Translations under genes and position numbers: made by a program | Notes under the pieces: generated by a model | What the model was told of the DNA's origin: nothing | Database searches by the model: none | Seen by the model: the letters and a program-made list of their open reading frames with translations, nothing else | Shown here: piece after piece, positions 10,917 to 21,928 of the stretch | How positions within the stretch are numbered: the stretch's first letter is position 1 | How the letters are laid out: every line of letters starts with the position of its first letter | NCBI RefSeq assembly: GCF_003597395.2 | Contig: NC_133770.1 | Location: 82,498,055 to 82,562,054, forward strand | Direction of reading: 5' to 3' | Source: Chelonoidis abingdonii | Lineage: Eukaryota > Chordata > Testudines > Testudinidae | Length of the DNA: 64,000 nucleotides

Positions 10917-12588
10917 GTATTTCAGTATCTTTTTTTATACACTATTATATTATGAAAAGAGATTTTGTTGTCATCAATTTTCCCTTTAAAAATTCATTAG
11001 ACTCTTGAGAGTCTAGAGTCAGAATTCGTATGCATTCATGCCTCTATGTGCTGTAGGCTGAAGTTGAGTTTGGATGATAGCTATAGACACTAGATACTAT
11101 AGTAATGGGCTCTATAGCAAACCCTAAGATGTGAGGCCAAGTTCAGAAGCGGAGATGCAAATTAGTCATTGTCAAGGGTGCAGTTCCAAACTGGGATTTA
11201 GTGGTGAAAAACTTAACAGCCCTGCAGCCCTTCCTCTCATGTGTAGTCCCAGCAAAGACTGGGGGGAATCTGGAACTCCACTGCTTGGTTCACAGCCTAG
11301 TCACATACACCTAGCAAAGGTGAGTGCAAAAATCAACAAGTCAAAATTAATACCATGCAAAGGAACCCTAAAACCGGCCACACACATGGGCCCAGGGGAA
11401 TTCAGTTATATATCTATTGTAGGGTTTTATACTGCCTACACAGCATCTGAGACACCACAGCATCTGAGACCCAGATTTTCAAAGATGTTTAGGCGTTGCT
11501 CTGCTCAGAGTTGCAACACCTAATTGATTTAGGCTCCTAAGTCTCAGTTTCAAAACTGATGTAGACTTTTAGAAGCCAAAATCCTCCCTGACTTGGCCAA
11601 ATTGAGAAGGTTATGTGTATGTGTTTGGGTAAATATATATATGCCCATCCACAGCCAGATAACATACATCAATGAATGAGCATAGGAGGCTTTGATGGAT
11701 TCTATTTATGTTAAATCTGGGATGGTGTGACAGGACAGAAAAAGAGTCTACTCTTCAATCCGTGTGTCCGTGCACACAATCCAAAGAACTAGCTGACTGG
11801 TTTCCAGAATATAAACTGAAATCCCTCAATTATTTTGCCTGTGTATTTTGTGTATACTGCTGGAGGTTCTGGTACAGGTACAGTAGTTATATGCACACCC
11901 TATTTCTTACTGGATGAGCACACTAATTCATACACACAATCAATATAATCATTTATAGTTCTTTGTGTAGGTCTATAGACTTCCCAGTGCTTTCTGTAGG
12001 TTGGACATTCCATAAGTGCTCTCTCAGACAACTATTTTGTGCTGGCTCCCAAACCACAACTGAAATCTCCCTGTTATTTCTGTTTGTGGGGATAAAGGAT
12101 AATCCTGGGGTGGCTAAATCACGGAATTAGGAGATCTGAATTTTATTTCCAGCCCAGTGACATAAGACAAGAACAGGTTAGGGGACCCTTTCCTGATTCT
12201 TAAATTCAGGCCCCCCGACACACACATTCCCAGAGGACACTGAAAGCAATCTGTGGCCCTAGTCAACACTTCAGTGTGCCATCCCCACACCACTCAAATA
12301 TGGCCTGACTGCTCCTCTGTCATGACTGGTGGATGGCCAGGTCAAATCTGCTGGCCAGAAATCTGCTTTTATAGGCATCTGCCTAGCTTCCCTGTAGCTA
12401 CAGTGGCCTCAGACCACCCTCTCGCCAGCTCCCCCACAGCTCCAATCCAGCTCCAGCCTAGTTTTCCTCCAGCTCCCTCACAGCCCATCTACAGCCCCTC
12501 TCATTTGGCCAGTCTCTTTAACATATCCCATTGTATTTCTAGGGCAAAGTTATTCCACGTTAATGCCTTCTGTGATTGTCCTGTAGCT
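10917..12588. other. Pseudogene intron; expected N1 vWA exon not found
   Basis: In COL6A4/A5/A6 the signal exon is followed by the first vWA exon. None of the frames here shows a DxSxS block, LVVLT-type strand or TQLE-type segment. A palindromic TTAGGCTCCTAAGTC-type repeat lies near 11525-11560. The stretch ends at the hAT target duplication CTGTAGCT (12581-12588). Confidence 0.55.
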
Positions 12589-13241
12589 CAGTGGTCCTCA
12601 AACTTTTTTTTCGTGGGTCACTTGAAAATTGCTGAGGGTCTTGGTGGACCACATAATGATCTTTCCAAATGTTGTTTATACCATTAGCTAACTATTGTAA
12701 AGCCCTTTGGATAAAAGCGCTATATAAAAAAAACCCTTAATAATAATGAATGTTTTTTGTTCTACAAATAAAAGCACACAACTCATATTTTAATATCAGT
12801 AGACTTACATTTCTAATGCAATGGATGTGTCCTCTCTCCCCCGCCGCACCAACCCCCAAGCTGGAGTTGGGAAGGAGGAGGGTCTCTCTCCCCCGCCATG
12901 CCAGCCCCCAAGCTGGGGAAAGTTGCCTCCTTCTTAGGCCACCACAGGCCACCTGCACATCCCAAATTGCCCCCAATCCCTCTTCTCACCCCACTGCCTC
13001 CTCCCACCTACCCTCTATTCCTCCCAAGGCCACCACCTCACCTTACATGTGTGTCTTCTCCAGGGTCCAGGCATATAATTAGTTAAGCCAACTCTTCGTG
13101 ACTCCACTAATTAGGTTGGTGGTCCTTCATTCTCTTGTGTGCAGCCGCCCAGGTGTGCACCTTAGAGGGAACTATATGAGATCACCTGAATGGAGCTCAC
13201 GGACCACTGGTGGTCCACAGACCTCAGTTTGAGAACCTCTG
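12589..13241. mobile_element. Non-autonomous hAT element, 653 bp
   Basis: The termini are CAGTGGTCCTCAAAC (left) and GTTTGAGAACCTCTG (right, inverted). They are flanked by a perfect 8-bp target duplication CTGTAGCT at 12581-12588 and 13242-13249, diagnostic of the hAT superfamily. The interior is C-rich in the middle (about 12830-13050) and encodes no transposase. It lies inside an intron of the collagen pseudogene. Confidence 0.88.
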
Positions 13242-13333
13242 CTGTAGCTGCTTCCAAACAATGGCTGATTTAATACACACTGAGGGTTAGAGCTATACAT
13301 AAAATTAATAAAATCAATCAGAATTCATAAATT

Positions 13334-13518
13334 GTTGTAGACGTGTTTGTCCTGGGATATTTGAGAGCAAGGTGGGTGAGGTAGTATCTTTTATTGGACC
13401 AACTTCTGTTGATGAAAGAAACAACTTTTGAGCTCTTCTGTAAGCTCAAAAGCTTTTGTCTCTCACCAACAGAAGTTGGTCCAGTAAAAGATATTACCTC
13501 ACCCACCTGGTCTTTACG
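13334..13518. mobile_element. Foldback of PLE-type tails, second family
   Basis: Two inverted arms meet near 13430-13445. The outer arms read GGTGGGTGAGGTAGTATC and GATATTACCTCACCCACC, and the inner arms surround GGACCAACTTCTGTTG and its complement. The tail family ends in a block like CCTGGGATATT...GTTGTAG. Near the centre, GAGCTC...AGCTC followed by AAAAGC recalls the stem II and core of a hammerhead motif, but degraded. Same architecture as the 8.66-kb and 20.1-kb insertions. Confidence 0.55.
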
Positions 13519-14470
13519 TTGTACATAGACAGATTTCCCCAAACAGTCATATCAATCAAAGAGGTTACACTGGTGTAAGTGGGAATAAATCAGGACCTCT
13601 ATTTTGACTTTTCAACAAGACCATGATAGGGGTTCGTACTTATTTCATTTACTTAAAAAAACAAACTTATCTTCAATGCGCATCATTGTAGAACCTTTTA
13701 CTGAACTGAAGACTGCAGCTTTACTCCTAGATCCCATTTCAAAAAAATGTGTTCCTAAAAGATGTGAATGAGACCAGATATCCCTGTATAGATCTTTAAC
13801 AACCTCTGACTTTGCCTTTTCTTAGGCCATATTTTTCTATATTCTACTGACTTCACTGGAGTTACTCCTGATTTACATTGGTGCACAGATTAGAACTGGA
13901 ACCCAATTGTCCCTTCTGAGGAAACAATAAACCACTATTGGCTTCAATGAAAGTTACTCAGATTGTTAGCTGCCACTAGATATAACTTGACATAAGGTGA
14001 GGATCTGGCTCATTGTGTAAAAAAGATTGTTGGATTTATTATCTCTAGATACAGTTGTTAGGAAGAGAAATACACTCCAAGAATACTTTCTCTCTCACAC
14101 ACATGCACATAATTCTCCTTCCCAAATATTTATTTATTTCTTAGATCAATTTTTTTCACATTATCTGGCCTGCTGACATAACCAATATGGTATCACCAAA
14201 AAAAAAAAAAAATCTAAATAGAGAGTTTCCACCACCATTATTTTAAGTATATTGTATACATTCTCTGACAGTTTGGTTATGTATTTTAATGTGTATTATT
14301 CAGCTTGTCCTTTTATAAATTGCCAACATTGATTGAAAGTCAGTTCTGACACGTCTTTTACTTTAAAAACAAAAAATCTGTTCTTAAAACTGAATAGCTA
14401 ATTCATCACAGATATGGCCAAGGAGAAGACAATTAATATTGTATTCTTCTTCCCTTCATTCCCACTACAG
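13519..14470. other. Pseudogene intron, unassigned
   Basis: AT-rich intron. Two short motifs (near 13565 and 13865) contain TTACACTGGTGTAAGT-like and TGATTTACATTGGTGCA-like palindromic repeat pieces. A poly-A tract is at 14198-14211. Confidence 0.5.
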
Positions 14471-15081
14471 TGTGTGAGGGTGATTCAGTTGCTGAAATTG
14501 TGTTCGTAGTGGATGAGAGTGTTTCAAAAGCAAACTTTGACAACATTTAAACATTCCTGCAAGACACAGTCTCTTCTCTTGCTGTGGAGGTGAACTGCAT
14601 AAGGACTGGTCTGGTGATGTATAGCAGTCAGACAAAAGTGATATCTTTCCTGAGCACAGAAACAAATAAAACTGATATTCTACAGAAAAAAGAGACCCTT
14701 TCTGCCAGGGCCAGAAAGGCCAGCACCGTGCTACCATTAATGCTACAAGGAAAAGAGTCTTCTCTGAACGCACTGGAAATAGAAAGACCCAAGGGGTAGA
14801 ACAAATAGCTATTCTGGCCACACACCAGCCCTCTGAAGACAACCTGCGAGGCATAGCTAGTCTCCTTAGAACTGGTGTGACTGTGTTCACCATAAGCATT
14901 GAAGGTGCTAATAACAACCAGTTAACACAGGTAGCATTCTATTCTCAACAACAGTATGTTACTAATCTACAGGCATTGTCTGGCCTGCTAAATCAAATAA
15001 AGGTTTTTCAGAAGAAACTCTTGAATCTAATACCGAACAAACTCTTTGTCCAGACTGGAAGAAGAGAACTTCTCAAAACAG
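14471..15081 (+). pseudogene. Collagen VI-like vWA domain N2 exon, disrupted
   Basis: The acceptor CCCACTACAG precedes CEGDSVAEIVFVVDESVS, in which DESVS keeps the metal-binding DxSxS motif. A TAA at 14548-14550 interrupts where the family has a lysine codon. The frame continues with SSLAVEVNCIRTGLVMYSS to about 14732, then shifts by one base. Downstream, in the third frame, INATRKRVFSERTGNRKTQG, VEQIAILATHQPSEDNLRG and TVFTISIEGANN follow, ending in ELLKTG. The exon end at 15081 is inferred from phase: the donor there is GC rather than GT (CAG|GCAAAC). The 611-bp length fits one lost base. Confidence 0.88.
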
Positions 15082-15667
15082 GCAAACTTTCCGTGGTAAC
15101 TGCATTTCTATTCTCCTTTAGGGGAAGAGTTTTAATTAACAATAGTCTGAATCAGAACTCAGTATCCCAGATCTGGTGAACTTTGAATCCATACTCAGAT
15201 CCACACTTCACACTTGGCCCTTTTCTCTGCAATGGGCATTGGGGCAGTTCAGCTGTGGAATGGGACCTGGACCCAGACTTTATTTTTCACATATTGCCCA
15301 CTTCATATTATTTAACTGAGATGATGCAAAAATGTATATCCCCATTCTCCACTGGGATGTGTTAGCACAGGTCCTTGGTGGAGTCTCGCTGACTTTAGTG
15401 GGACCCTGTGTGGATGTAAGAGTCCAAGCTAGGAGATATCAATACAGGATCAGTGCCTACATTATTTGATTTAATTGGCTTAGTAGGTGGTTTTGAGTTG
15501 TTGGGGTTTTTTTTTTAATCTTTTCTTATGTATAATTATTTGTATATCCCCATAAATGGGAAGTGGATATACAGAATCTATCTGGGAGCACTTCAATTTA
15601 TTTTTAAATTACTGAAACATTTTACAGTGGCAGCTTCCAAAGCCAAAATATCCATTTTACTGGCACA

Positions 15668-15722
15668 AGCCCCAATCTTGCAAACAACTATAGACATGCT
15701 CAACTTTAAACACGGGGGAAGT
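15668..15722. repeat. Partial CCAATCCTGCA-type foldback repeat
   Basis: GCCCCAATCTTGCAAACAAC opens a unit that runs to AGTCCCACTGACTAAG. It matches one arm of the foldback family seen complete at 21816-21928. Confidence 0.4.
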
Positions 15723-16170
15723 CCCACTGACTAAGTGGGAGATGGGAATCTGGATTATAAAACTGGGTGAAACAATACAATACAGTTTTGGGATGTGAGA
15801 GGAGTTAGGCTTTAAATCTTGTGTCATTTAGAATATGCACTTTCTTTAAAAAACAGCGTGAGAGGGAGGCGGGTGGGTCCATTATTAACTCAATGCTGAT
15901 GAGTGCCAAAGCATCTCCTTTATTAATGTAGTGGCAGTGGCGTCAGATCCTCAATGTGGAGCTGAAGGCCTTTTGTTTGCAAGTGAACACTGAGAATCTG
16001 AGCCACTGGCCATCATCTGACTGGCAAGCAGGAAAGATCAGCAGATGGCTTGGGTAAGATGAGAGATAGCAATAAGAAGGATTTTTTAAAAAATCATGTT
16101 TTTTTTTCTGGTTCAACTCTCATCTTGAGATGTGGAATTTGAGTGGGAGAATCAAAAATTTGTAATTTGT

Positions 16171-16292
16171 CTCAATCCTGCAATGAGTTCCATGCAGGCA
16201 GACCCTGTACCTGCACAAATCCCAGTTGATTTCTGCTGGGCTCCATGTCATCACTGGGGTCGACCTGTGCTGAGCCATTACAAGATTGGGGC
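16171..16292. repeat. CCAATCCTGCA-type foldback repeat
   Basis: The arms CTCAATCCTGCAATGAG and CCATTACAAGATTGGGG are inverted repeats about 120 bp apart. A small non-autonomous foldback element of unknown superfamily. Confidence 0.5.
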
Positions 16293-16882
16293 CTTAAATA
16301 TTGTCGGTATGTCACAGTCAAAAAACTCAGAGCAAAGAGACATTATGCACACCGCCCTGTGTCAGCAAAACCAATTGTACTTTATGGGGGATAATCCCCA
16401 CTGAAGGCAGCTGGGGGTCTCCACTGCCACTCTTCCTTGGGATTCCTGTTGGGGGACAACTTTTATATCCCATTTGGCAGCATTCCAATGGCACTTGTGG
16501 AAAGTTACTTGAATCAGCACACTCCATGGCCGCCCTAGCTGTGCTAACATGTCATTCAACTCATCCTGCATTTCTCCCAAGCCTCCAGAGTAGGAGGGAT
16601 TTGCAAAGAGTAGGAGGGATTGCCCATTCTGTGGCAGACTTTCTGCCACGGTGGAACTTCACCACAGCTTATGCCATGGTAATCCCTGGTTGAATCTGCT
16701 CCCCCTATCTATGGCTGAAATTTTCTGAACATTCTAGAGCATTTAAATCAGTTTAAAACTAATGGAAAGTTTGTGTCTAAATCCATCAGACAGCTTAGAA
16801 AGAGCTCAGCCTAGATAAGGTGGAAGAGGTGTTTCTGTGCATACCAGCCTTTATGCCACAAACAATTTCTCTTTCCATCCAG

Positions 16883-17448
16883 GATGTGTGGAGACAGAGG
16901 AAACTGATATTTATTTGCTCATTGACGGCTTATCAAGTCTTGACTATTTTGACTTTGTCGATTTATATGGAATTTTTTGAAGGACGTGATTAAGATGTTT
17001 AACATAGGACTGAGTAAAGTTCAATTTGGAGCTGTGCAGTACTCGCACTTCAATGAATTGAGGTTTGAACTTGATAAATACAATAAAACCAACGATTTAG
17101 TGAAGGCCATTGAAAATATCAGGCAAATAGGTGGAAATATCAGTAATGGGGGAGCTCTAATTTTCATGCAGCCAGTATTAAAAAAGGCAAGAAAGCAGCG
17201 AGCTGGCAGGGCACCTTGTCATCTCATTGTCCTAACAGATGGGGAGTCACAGGACAATGTGAAGGAACCTGCTGAGAGATTGAGTAATGAGAAGGCCAAT
17301 ATTTATGCTTTTATTGGAGTAAGATATGCTAATAAAACACAGCTACTTGAAATTTCAGGTGGTTCAAACAGGGTATGCTTTTTAGACAACTTTGACTTGC
17401 TGAAAGACATAAAAAATGAAGTTGTTTGAAAGATCTGCTCTGAAGAAG
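16883..17448 (+). pseudogene. Collagen VI-like vWA domain N3 exon, disrupted
   Basis: The acceptor CTTTCCATCCAG precedes CVETEETDIYLLIDGLSS. The first metal-site serine is replaced by leucine (DGLSS instead of DGSxS). A one-base deletion near 16970 moves the frame. The body then reads FLKDVIKMFNIG, VQFGAVQYS, KAIENIRQIGGN and LIVLTDGESQDNVKEPAERL to DLLKDIKNEVV. A TGA at 17427-17429 stands where the family has an arginine or glutamine codon, followed by KICSEE and a GT donor at 17449. The length of 566 bp fits a 567-bp exon minus one. This is the best-preserved piece of the gene. Confidence 0.9.
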
Positions 17449-19012
17449 GTGAGAGAAATTTTGATTTTACCTTTGGAACTCAAAAAACTTTGTCTCCTGT
17501 TGATTTAGCAAACCAATTATGTCAAGTATATAATATGATGAAGCTAATATTCTAGTTTGAATAACTGAAGTGAACGACAGGTTGAATTTCAATGGCGACT
17601 AGTGATTTTTGGTGTCTTGCCTGTTGCCAGATACCATAAAAAGGGCTGATTTTCAGACAGCACTCAGCACCCATCCTCTGCAAATCAGGCATCCAAAATG
17701 GAGACTCCCCAGATCACTGTTTACTTTTGAAAATCTGGGCCAGTGGATATATTTGTTTGACATATCTTGAGTGAGCTCATATTCTGAAAGCCAATTATAA
17801 AGAATGAAGTTTTCTTTATTGCAAGAAAACAAAGCAATTTTGCCATGTATAACCACAGTATATCACTTTTTTAAAAAGCTCTTTTTGAGACAGATTAAAA
17901 CTAGGCATAAAGGTATTAGTTTTGCTACCTTCTTTCTTCTCAGTCATGTACCAAAGAATATTACTTTACATCTAAAGGCGATTGTCCAGAACGGAGTAAG
18001 TTTTTTCTCAACTAGTCATTTTGTACTGCCATGTTCCTTAATTAAGGATTGTACAAATGCCCACAGTGCACTGCTTCTGCTCTCAGGTGGCAATCTGGTG
18101 ATTTGGCTATTAACATTATTGTCTGTGTAAGATTGCAAGCTGCCAACAACCCCATAAAGTGGGAAGAAAATGAATGCATTGAAGATCAAGCTAACCCCTG
18201 CACCAATATGCAGCGTGAAGCAGGAATTTGTGATCAACAGGCACATATTAAGAGTCACTCACTCACTCATGCCCATCACCCCAATCGGGGTATGGGTTGC
18301 CAACCACAGATCTTCAGAGTCCTCTATCCTATAGTCATATTGCTTGTTTGCCCTGTAAACTCCTGAATCTTTTTGGTAAATTGGGAAACAAACAGGACAC
18401 AGCCTTCCTGTGCATGTGTCCATACAGGCTGAACAAAAGTGTCCTTCAGTATTGCTCCAGAATTAAAGGGAAACTGTGAAGGTAGAAAACAGTCAAATTC
18501 TGATCAGCTGTGTGTGTTTTTAATTTCTTTTTTCAAAGTACCACATTAAGAGTTATTCACTCTTGTCGTTGTTGTTTGTTTTTAAACTGCAGGTAAAATA
18601 TCTGTGTAGAAGAGTTCCCCTTCATAAAATTTCCCAATCGAATTCCCACTGAAGACATTAATAGTGTCCCATAAATCCTAGAGTTTGGATCTGTGGAAGT
18701 AATATATTTGGAGAACTTCAGTGATTGCTCAGTAATGAAGTTTTATTGAACATTCACAGCAAATTTTCATGAAGAAAATTTCATGATAACTTTTCAGCAT
18801 GCAGATTGATGGAGTGAGTAAGTAGAAGTGGCAAAAAAAAATCAGTATTTATTTGGTTTGGGGAATTTAGCTCACACCTTAAAATTTACATTTGTTGTTT
18901 GTCTCCTTTCTGATGAACTGAGAGCCATATTCCTGCCTCAGTTATGTCCATTTATTTGTACTTTTAAAATGTGCAGCCTGGGTTGTTTTATACCAATTTC
19001 TTCCTTCTGAAG
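17449..19012. other. Pseudogene intron, unassigned
   Basis: No exon or named repeat. The overlapping short open frames at 17.8-18.4 kb lack any domain signature. Confidence 0.5.
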
Positions 19013-19215
19013 CCTGCAGAGAAGTCAAAGTTGACTTCATGTTTCTAGTGGACAGTTCTGGAAGCATAGGCCCAGATAACTTTGTGAAAATGAAAACCGT
19101 CATGAGAGACCTGGGGAACAAATCCAATATTGGCACAGAAAAAGTAAAGTTGGGGTCATTCAATTCAGTCACACAAACAAGCACCACATGATTTGGCCTA
19201 ATGGATGATCTCTGC
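19013..19215 (+). pseudogene. Collagen VI-like vWA domain N4 exon, truncated
   Basis: After the acceptor TTCCTTCTGAAG the exon encodes CREVKVDFMFLVDSSGSIG, with a perfect DSSGS metal site, and continues to KVKLG. A one-base loss in the G run 19152-19155 shifts the frame. VIQFSHTNKHH in the next frame matches the family's VVQFSD segment. Homology fades at about 19215 and no remainder of the domain is found downstream. The joint with the previous exon (G plus CC, giving Ala) preserves phase 1. Confidence 0.88.
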
Positions 19216-20099
19216 TCAGAAACTAGCTAAACACAGACATGTCAGGGGTGTTGCAAGTGTTGACTGAGATGCAGTGGCAGAGTTCTGAGGAAATGTAGAG
19301 CAGCAACATGATCTGCATAGGGGCTCATACTTCCAGTCCTGTGCTTGCATAAACACACACATTTTCTCTTGACATGGTTAATTAACTAGTTATCCATCAG
19401 CCTCTCAAGTTCCTTGTCCATGGTCCTGTCTGTCTCATGTGCCACAGGCCACTGGAAAGTTTATACACCTATGTCTCCGTTGCTTTGCATCTTGGGTAGT
19501 CATTGGTACCTGTGCAAAGTGATTATAAAATGCTACCACTTCTGTAAGTGTGTAATAATATTTTATTACTCCCACTTGGAACTCACTACATAGGTGTAAA
19601 TGACTATGTAAAGTGCAAGATAGTGGAGAATCAGATTCATTTTTCTTACATTCCTTAAAGCACATGCCTGCTTCACACAGGAAACCTGTACTTTTAGGAG
19701 CACTTTCTGTCTTGATAGTCTGTACTGGTGTTTGAATCATTTGTTGCAAATAAATTATCTGATAAGTTGAGGCCTTTTGCTGTTTGTGAACTACATGCAA
19801 ACTAATCCTGAGTTCTGCCAATATATTCATTATCCATAAATATTTGCTGAATAGCCTACATGAACAAATTTCTGTGTGTAGATTGTTCATGAACATTCAC
19901 TAAGACTACTTTCTATTGTTAATCAGGATGTGTGATGGGCCACTTAAATCACATAGTCTACTTCATGCCTGGATAAATTAAAATATTTAACAGAAGAAAA
20001 ATGGATGACAAATAGTAAATAACAAATATAGCATTTCTGGTATCAGTTCTCACGTCAATGATCATTTGTGTTACCATTCATAAAACTTTGGGGATTCAC
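19216..20099. other. No exon recognised downstream of truncated N4
   Basis: The rest of the fourth vWA domain would be expected here but no frame shows it. A 153-codon minus-strand open frame at 19435-19896 has no recognisable family. Confidence 0.5.
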
Positions 20100-20113
20100 A
20101 AACTTTTTTACAA

Positions 20114-20226
20114 GCAGCAGAGAATCCTGTGGCTCACGCTCCAAAACGTCTGTTAGTCTACAAGGTGCCACAGGATTCTCTGCTGCTTTTACAGATCCAG
20201 ACTAACACGGCTACCCCTCTGATACT
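20114..20226 (+). mobile_element. PLE tail mini-insertion with 14-bp target duplication
   Basis: The 113-bp insertion ends with the PLE tail (GACTAACACGGCTACCCCTC then TGATACT). It is flanked by a perfect 14-bp direct repeat AAACTTTTTTACAA at 20100-20113 and 20227-20240. Its first 20 bases, GCAGCAGAGAATCCTGTGGC, are the inverted copy of an internal stretch at about 20168-20187, so even this tiny copy has an inverted 5' end. It shares sequence with the arms of the 8.66-kb element. Confidence 0.8.
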
Positions 20227-20240
20227 AAACTTTTTTACAA

Positions 20241-21815
20241 TTATGCAGGAGTTGTCAGAATCCTTGTGAACCAGACCCCTACTTCTCCCCCATCTCTGCA
20301 ACTAATTTTATTCAAAGTTGAGTTATTTTTTGATTCTCAATGAGATTTTAAAAACAAGCCGGGTTTGCAGTTTCTAGTTTCAGTTGTTTACATTTTCGAT
20401 TTATAATTTAAAATGTATTGTTTGCATACTTTCATTACTCAAAAACAGCTTCACCGATTTTGCTCAGACTTGAAAATAAATTTTACCTTTGAGCTGACAG
20501 CAAGTTTGGAAAATATCAACCAGAAATTAATTTAGAAAAATTATGAGCAGCTGAAACTGTTGTAGTAGAACAGAAGTTGGAATTCATTATTAAATATAGC
20601 AGCCAGTCACTACAAGCAATGGCTATAATACTTCATTAAAATTCTTTCCACTCTGTCTTCCATTTAACCAGTATTTAAGTCTCTCAACATTTCTGTGTCC
20701 TGGAATACATATTATATTTTTCATACACAATGAGCAAAGCCTACTATCATTTAGGATGACTTATTTCAGATCAAGAAAACCAGACTAGAAAGGAGGAGTA
20801 TGCCACAGAGCACAATCCTGGAACTCCCCATGGACCCCTTTTTGGGATCTTATTTATTAAGTCCTCACAAAATAAAAATGCAATTCCTTTAGCCTTCCAA
20901 GCTCAAATCCTTCCTCTCTTAGAGCTTTCTATTTGCACTTGTTTCAGGACGGTCAGGTTGATCAGGTTTTGATTTTGATAAAACCAAAGTCCCAGTGCCT
21001 TGGATCAAGGTCTCATTTATCCCATTTGAGGGTGGGATTAGATAGAGGTTTTGTCCTATCTCAAATAGTAGTTATTATTTAGGGCTAGATTTTTCCTGTG
21101 TGTGTTGTGAGTCGTGAAGGTGCAGAGCCCTGCAGGGTAGTCAGAATACCCAGGAGGAATTTTGGCTGACTCAGATTTCCTTCTTGGAATGCCCAGGTAG
21201 CACGCTCTGCCATGCTGGACTGTAAGCCTTGGAGACAGTGCAGGATATATTCCTCTTTCCACATCTAGACAGCTCTGCTGGTTGATGCAGAGGTGGTGTC
21301 AAAGCCAGGGTCTAGCACTCATCCTACCCCTCTGTGGCCTCTTCCAAGGTCCCAGTTCCCACAGATGGTCGGCATTATGCTCCCCATTAGGACTCTGGAC
21401 AGGTCCTGCTGAGGAGCACCAGGTGTTGAAGGGAGTTCCTTGCACACCTACAATAGGTTGTCTGTAATTTCTGCCCTCCTGTGCTCTTGGGTTGCTGCAT
21501 TGGCAACTAATATAAAATAGAAACAATAAAGGACAACACACTCAGAAAAGGCAGATGATTTAATTAAAATGGTCTATTCATAAAGAGAAGCTGGCACTGC
21601 TGGATATGGTGAACCAGGAAATAAAGGAGCAGAGGTAAACAGGAAAAAGGAACCACCAGTGAAAACTAACTTCTTAACATATTTTAGATCTTTTTTACAG
21701 CAAAAGTGAAGGCTGAAAAAATAGTAAACAATCTGTCTTAGATATTTAGCCTTAATTCTAAAGAACCCCCACATCCTCCTGTCTTTTATAATCTTCCCTC
21801 ATTAAACCTAATTCA
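20241..21815. other. No gene recognised
   Basis: Unassigned intergenic or intronic sequence. The overlapping short open frames near 21.3-21.5 kb lack a domain. Confidence 0.5.
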
Positions 21816-21928
21816 GGCCCCAATCCTGCAATCTGCTCTGTGTGTAGACCCTGACCCCACATGAAGTCAGTGGGGTCTGGCATTGGTTCAGGGTCTGTCC
21901 ATGTAGTTCTCACTGCAGGACTGGGGCC
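21816..21928. repeat. CCAATCCTGCA-type foldback repeat, complete
   Basis: GGCCCCAATCCTGCA at the left and TGCAGGACTGGGGCC at the right form inverted arms of a 113-bp element. The middle contains a second palindrome around CCCCACATGAAGTCAGTGGGG. Confidence 0.6.

Larger units (their letters stand above)
15082..16882. other. Pseudogene intron with foldback MITEs
   Basis: No coding exon. It contains the foldback repeats described at 15668-15722 and 16171-16292 and a duplicated AGAGTAGGAGGGATT motif near 16587-16621. Confidence 0.5.
10839..19215 (+). pseudogene. Collagen VI alpha-4/5/6-like pseudogene (N-terminal part)
   Basis: Four exon remnants lie in the order of the long collagen VI chains COL6A4/A5/A6: signal-peptide exon (10839-10916), second N-terminal vWA domain (14471-15081), third (16883-17448) and start of the fourth (19013 to about 19215). 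In life these chains are secreted extracellular-matrix proteins that assemble with alpha-1 and alpha-2 collagen VI. Their N-terminal vWA domains bind partners through a metal site with the DxSxS motif. All visible exon boundaries are phase 1, as in the family, and the joined codons read sensibly across each splice. Lesions: the expected ATG is CTG; TAA at 14548; frameshift near 14733; frameshift near 16970; TGA at 17427; frameshift at 19152-19155. The first vWA exon is not found between 10917 and 14470, and the fourth is cut short. The remaining vWA domains, the triple helix and the C-terminus are absent from the window. Which of the three paralogues it derives from cannot be settled by eye: N2 resembles COL6A6 in the body but has the DES metal site seen in COL6A5. 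Confidence that it is this group is high. Confidence 0.9.

Noticed and set aside
12253..12687. 144-codon plus-strand open frame
   Set aside because: It runs from unassigned intron sequence into the hAT element at 12589, so it cannot be an ancestral gene.
16587..16621. Short direct repeat AGAGTAGGAGGGATT
   Set aside because: Only two units; treated as a local duplication without further meaning.
19435..19896. 153-codon minus-strand open frame
   Set aside because: No recognisable family, no splice or promoter context, and a plausible chance length in this amount of sequence.
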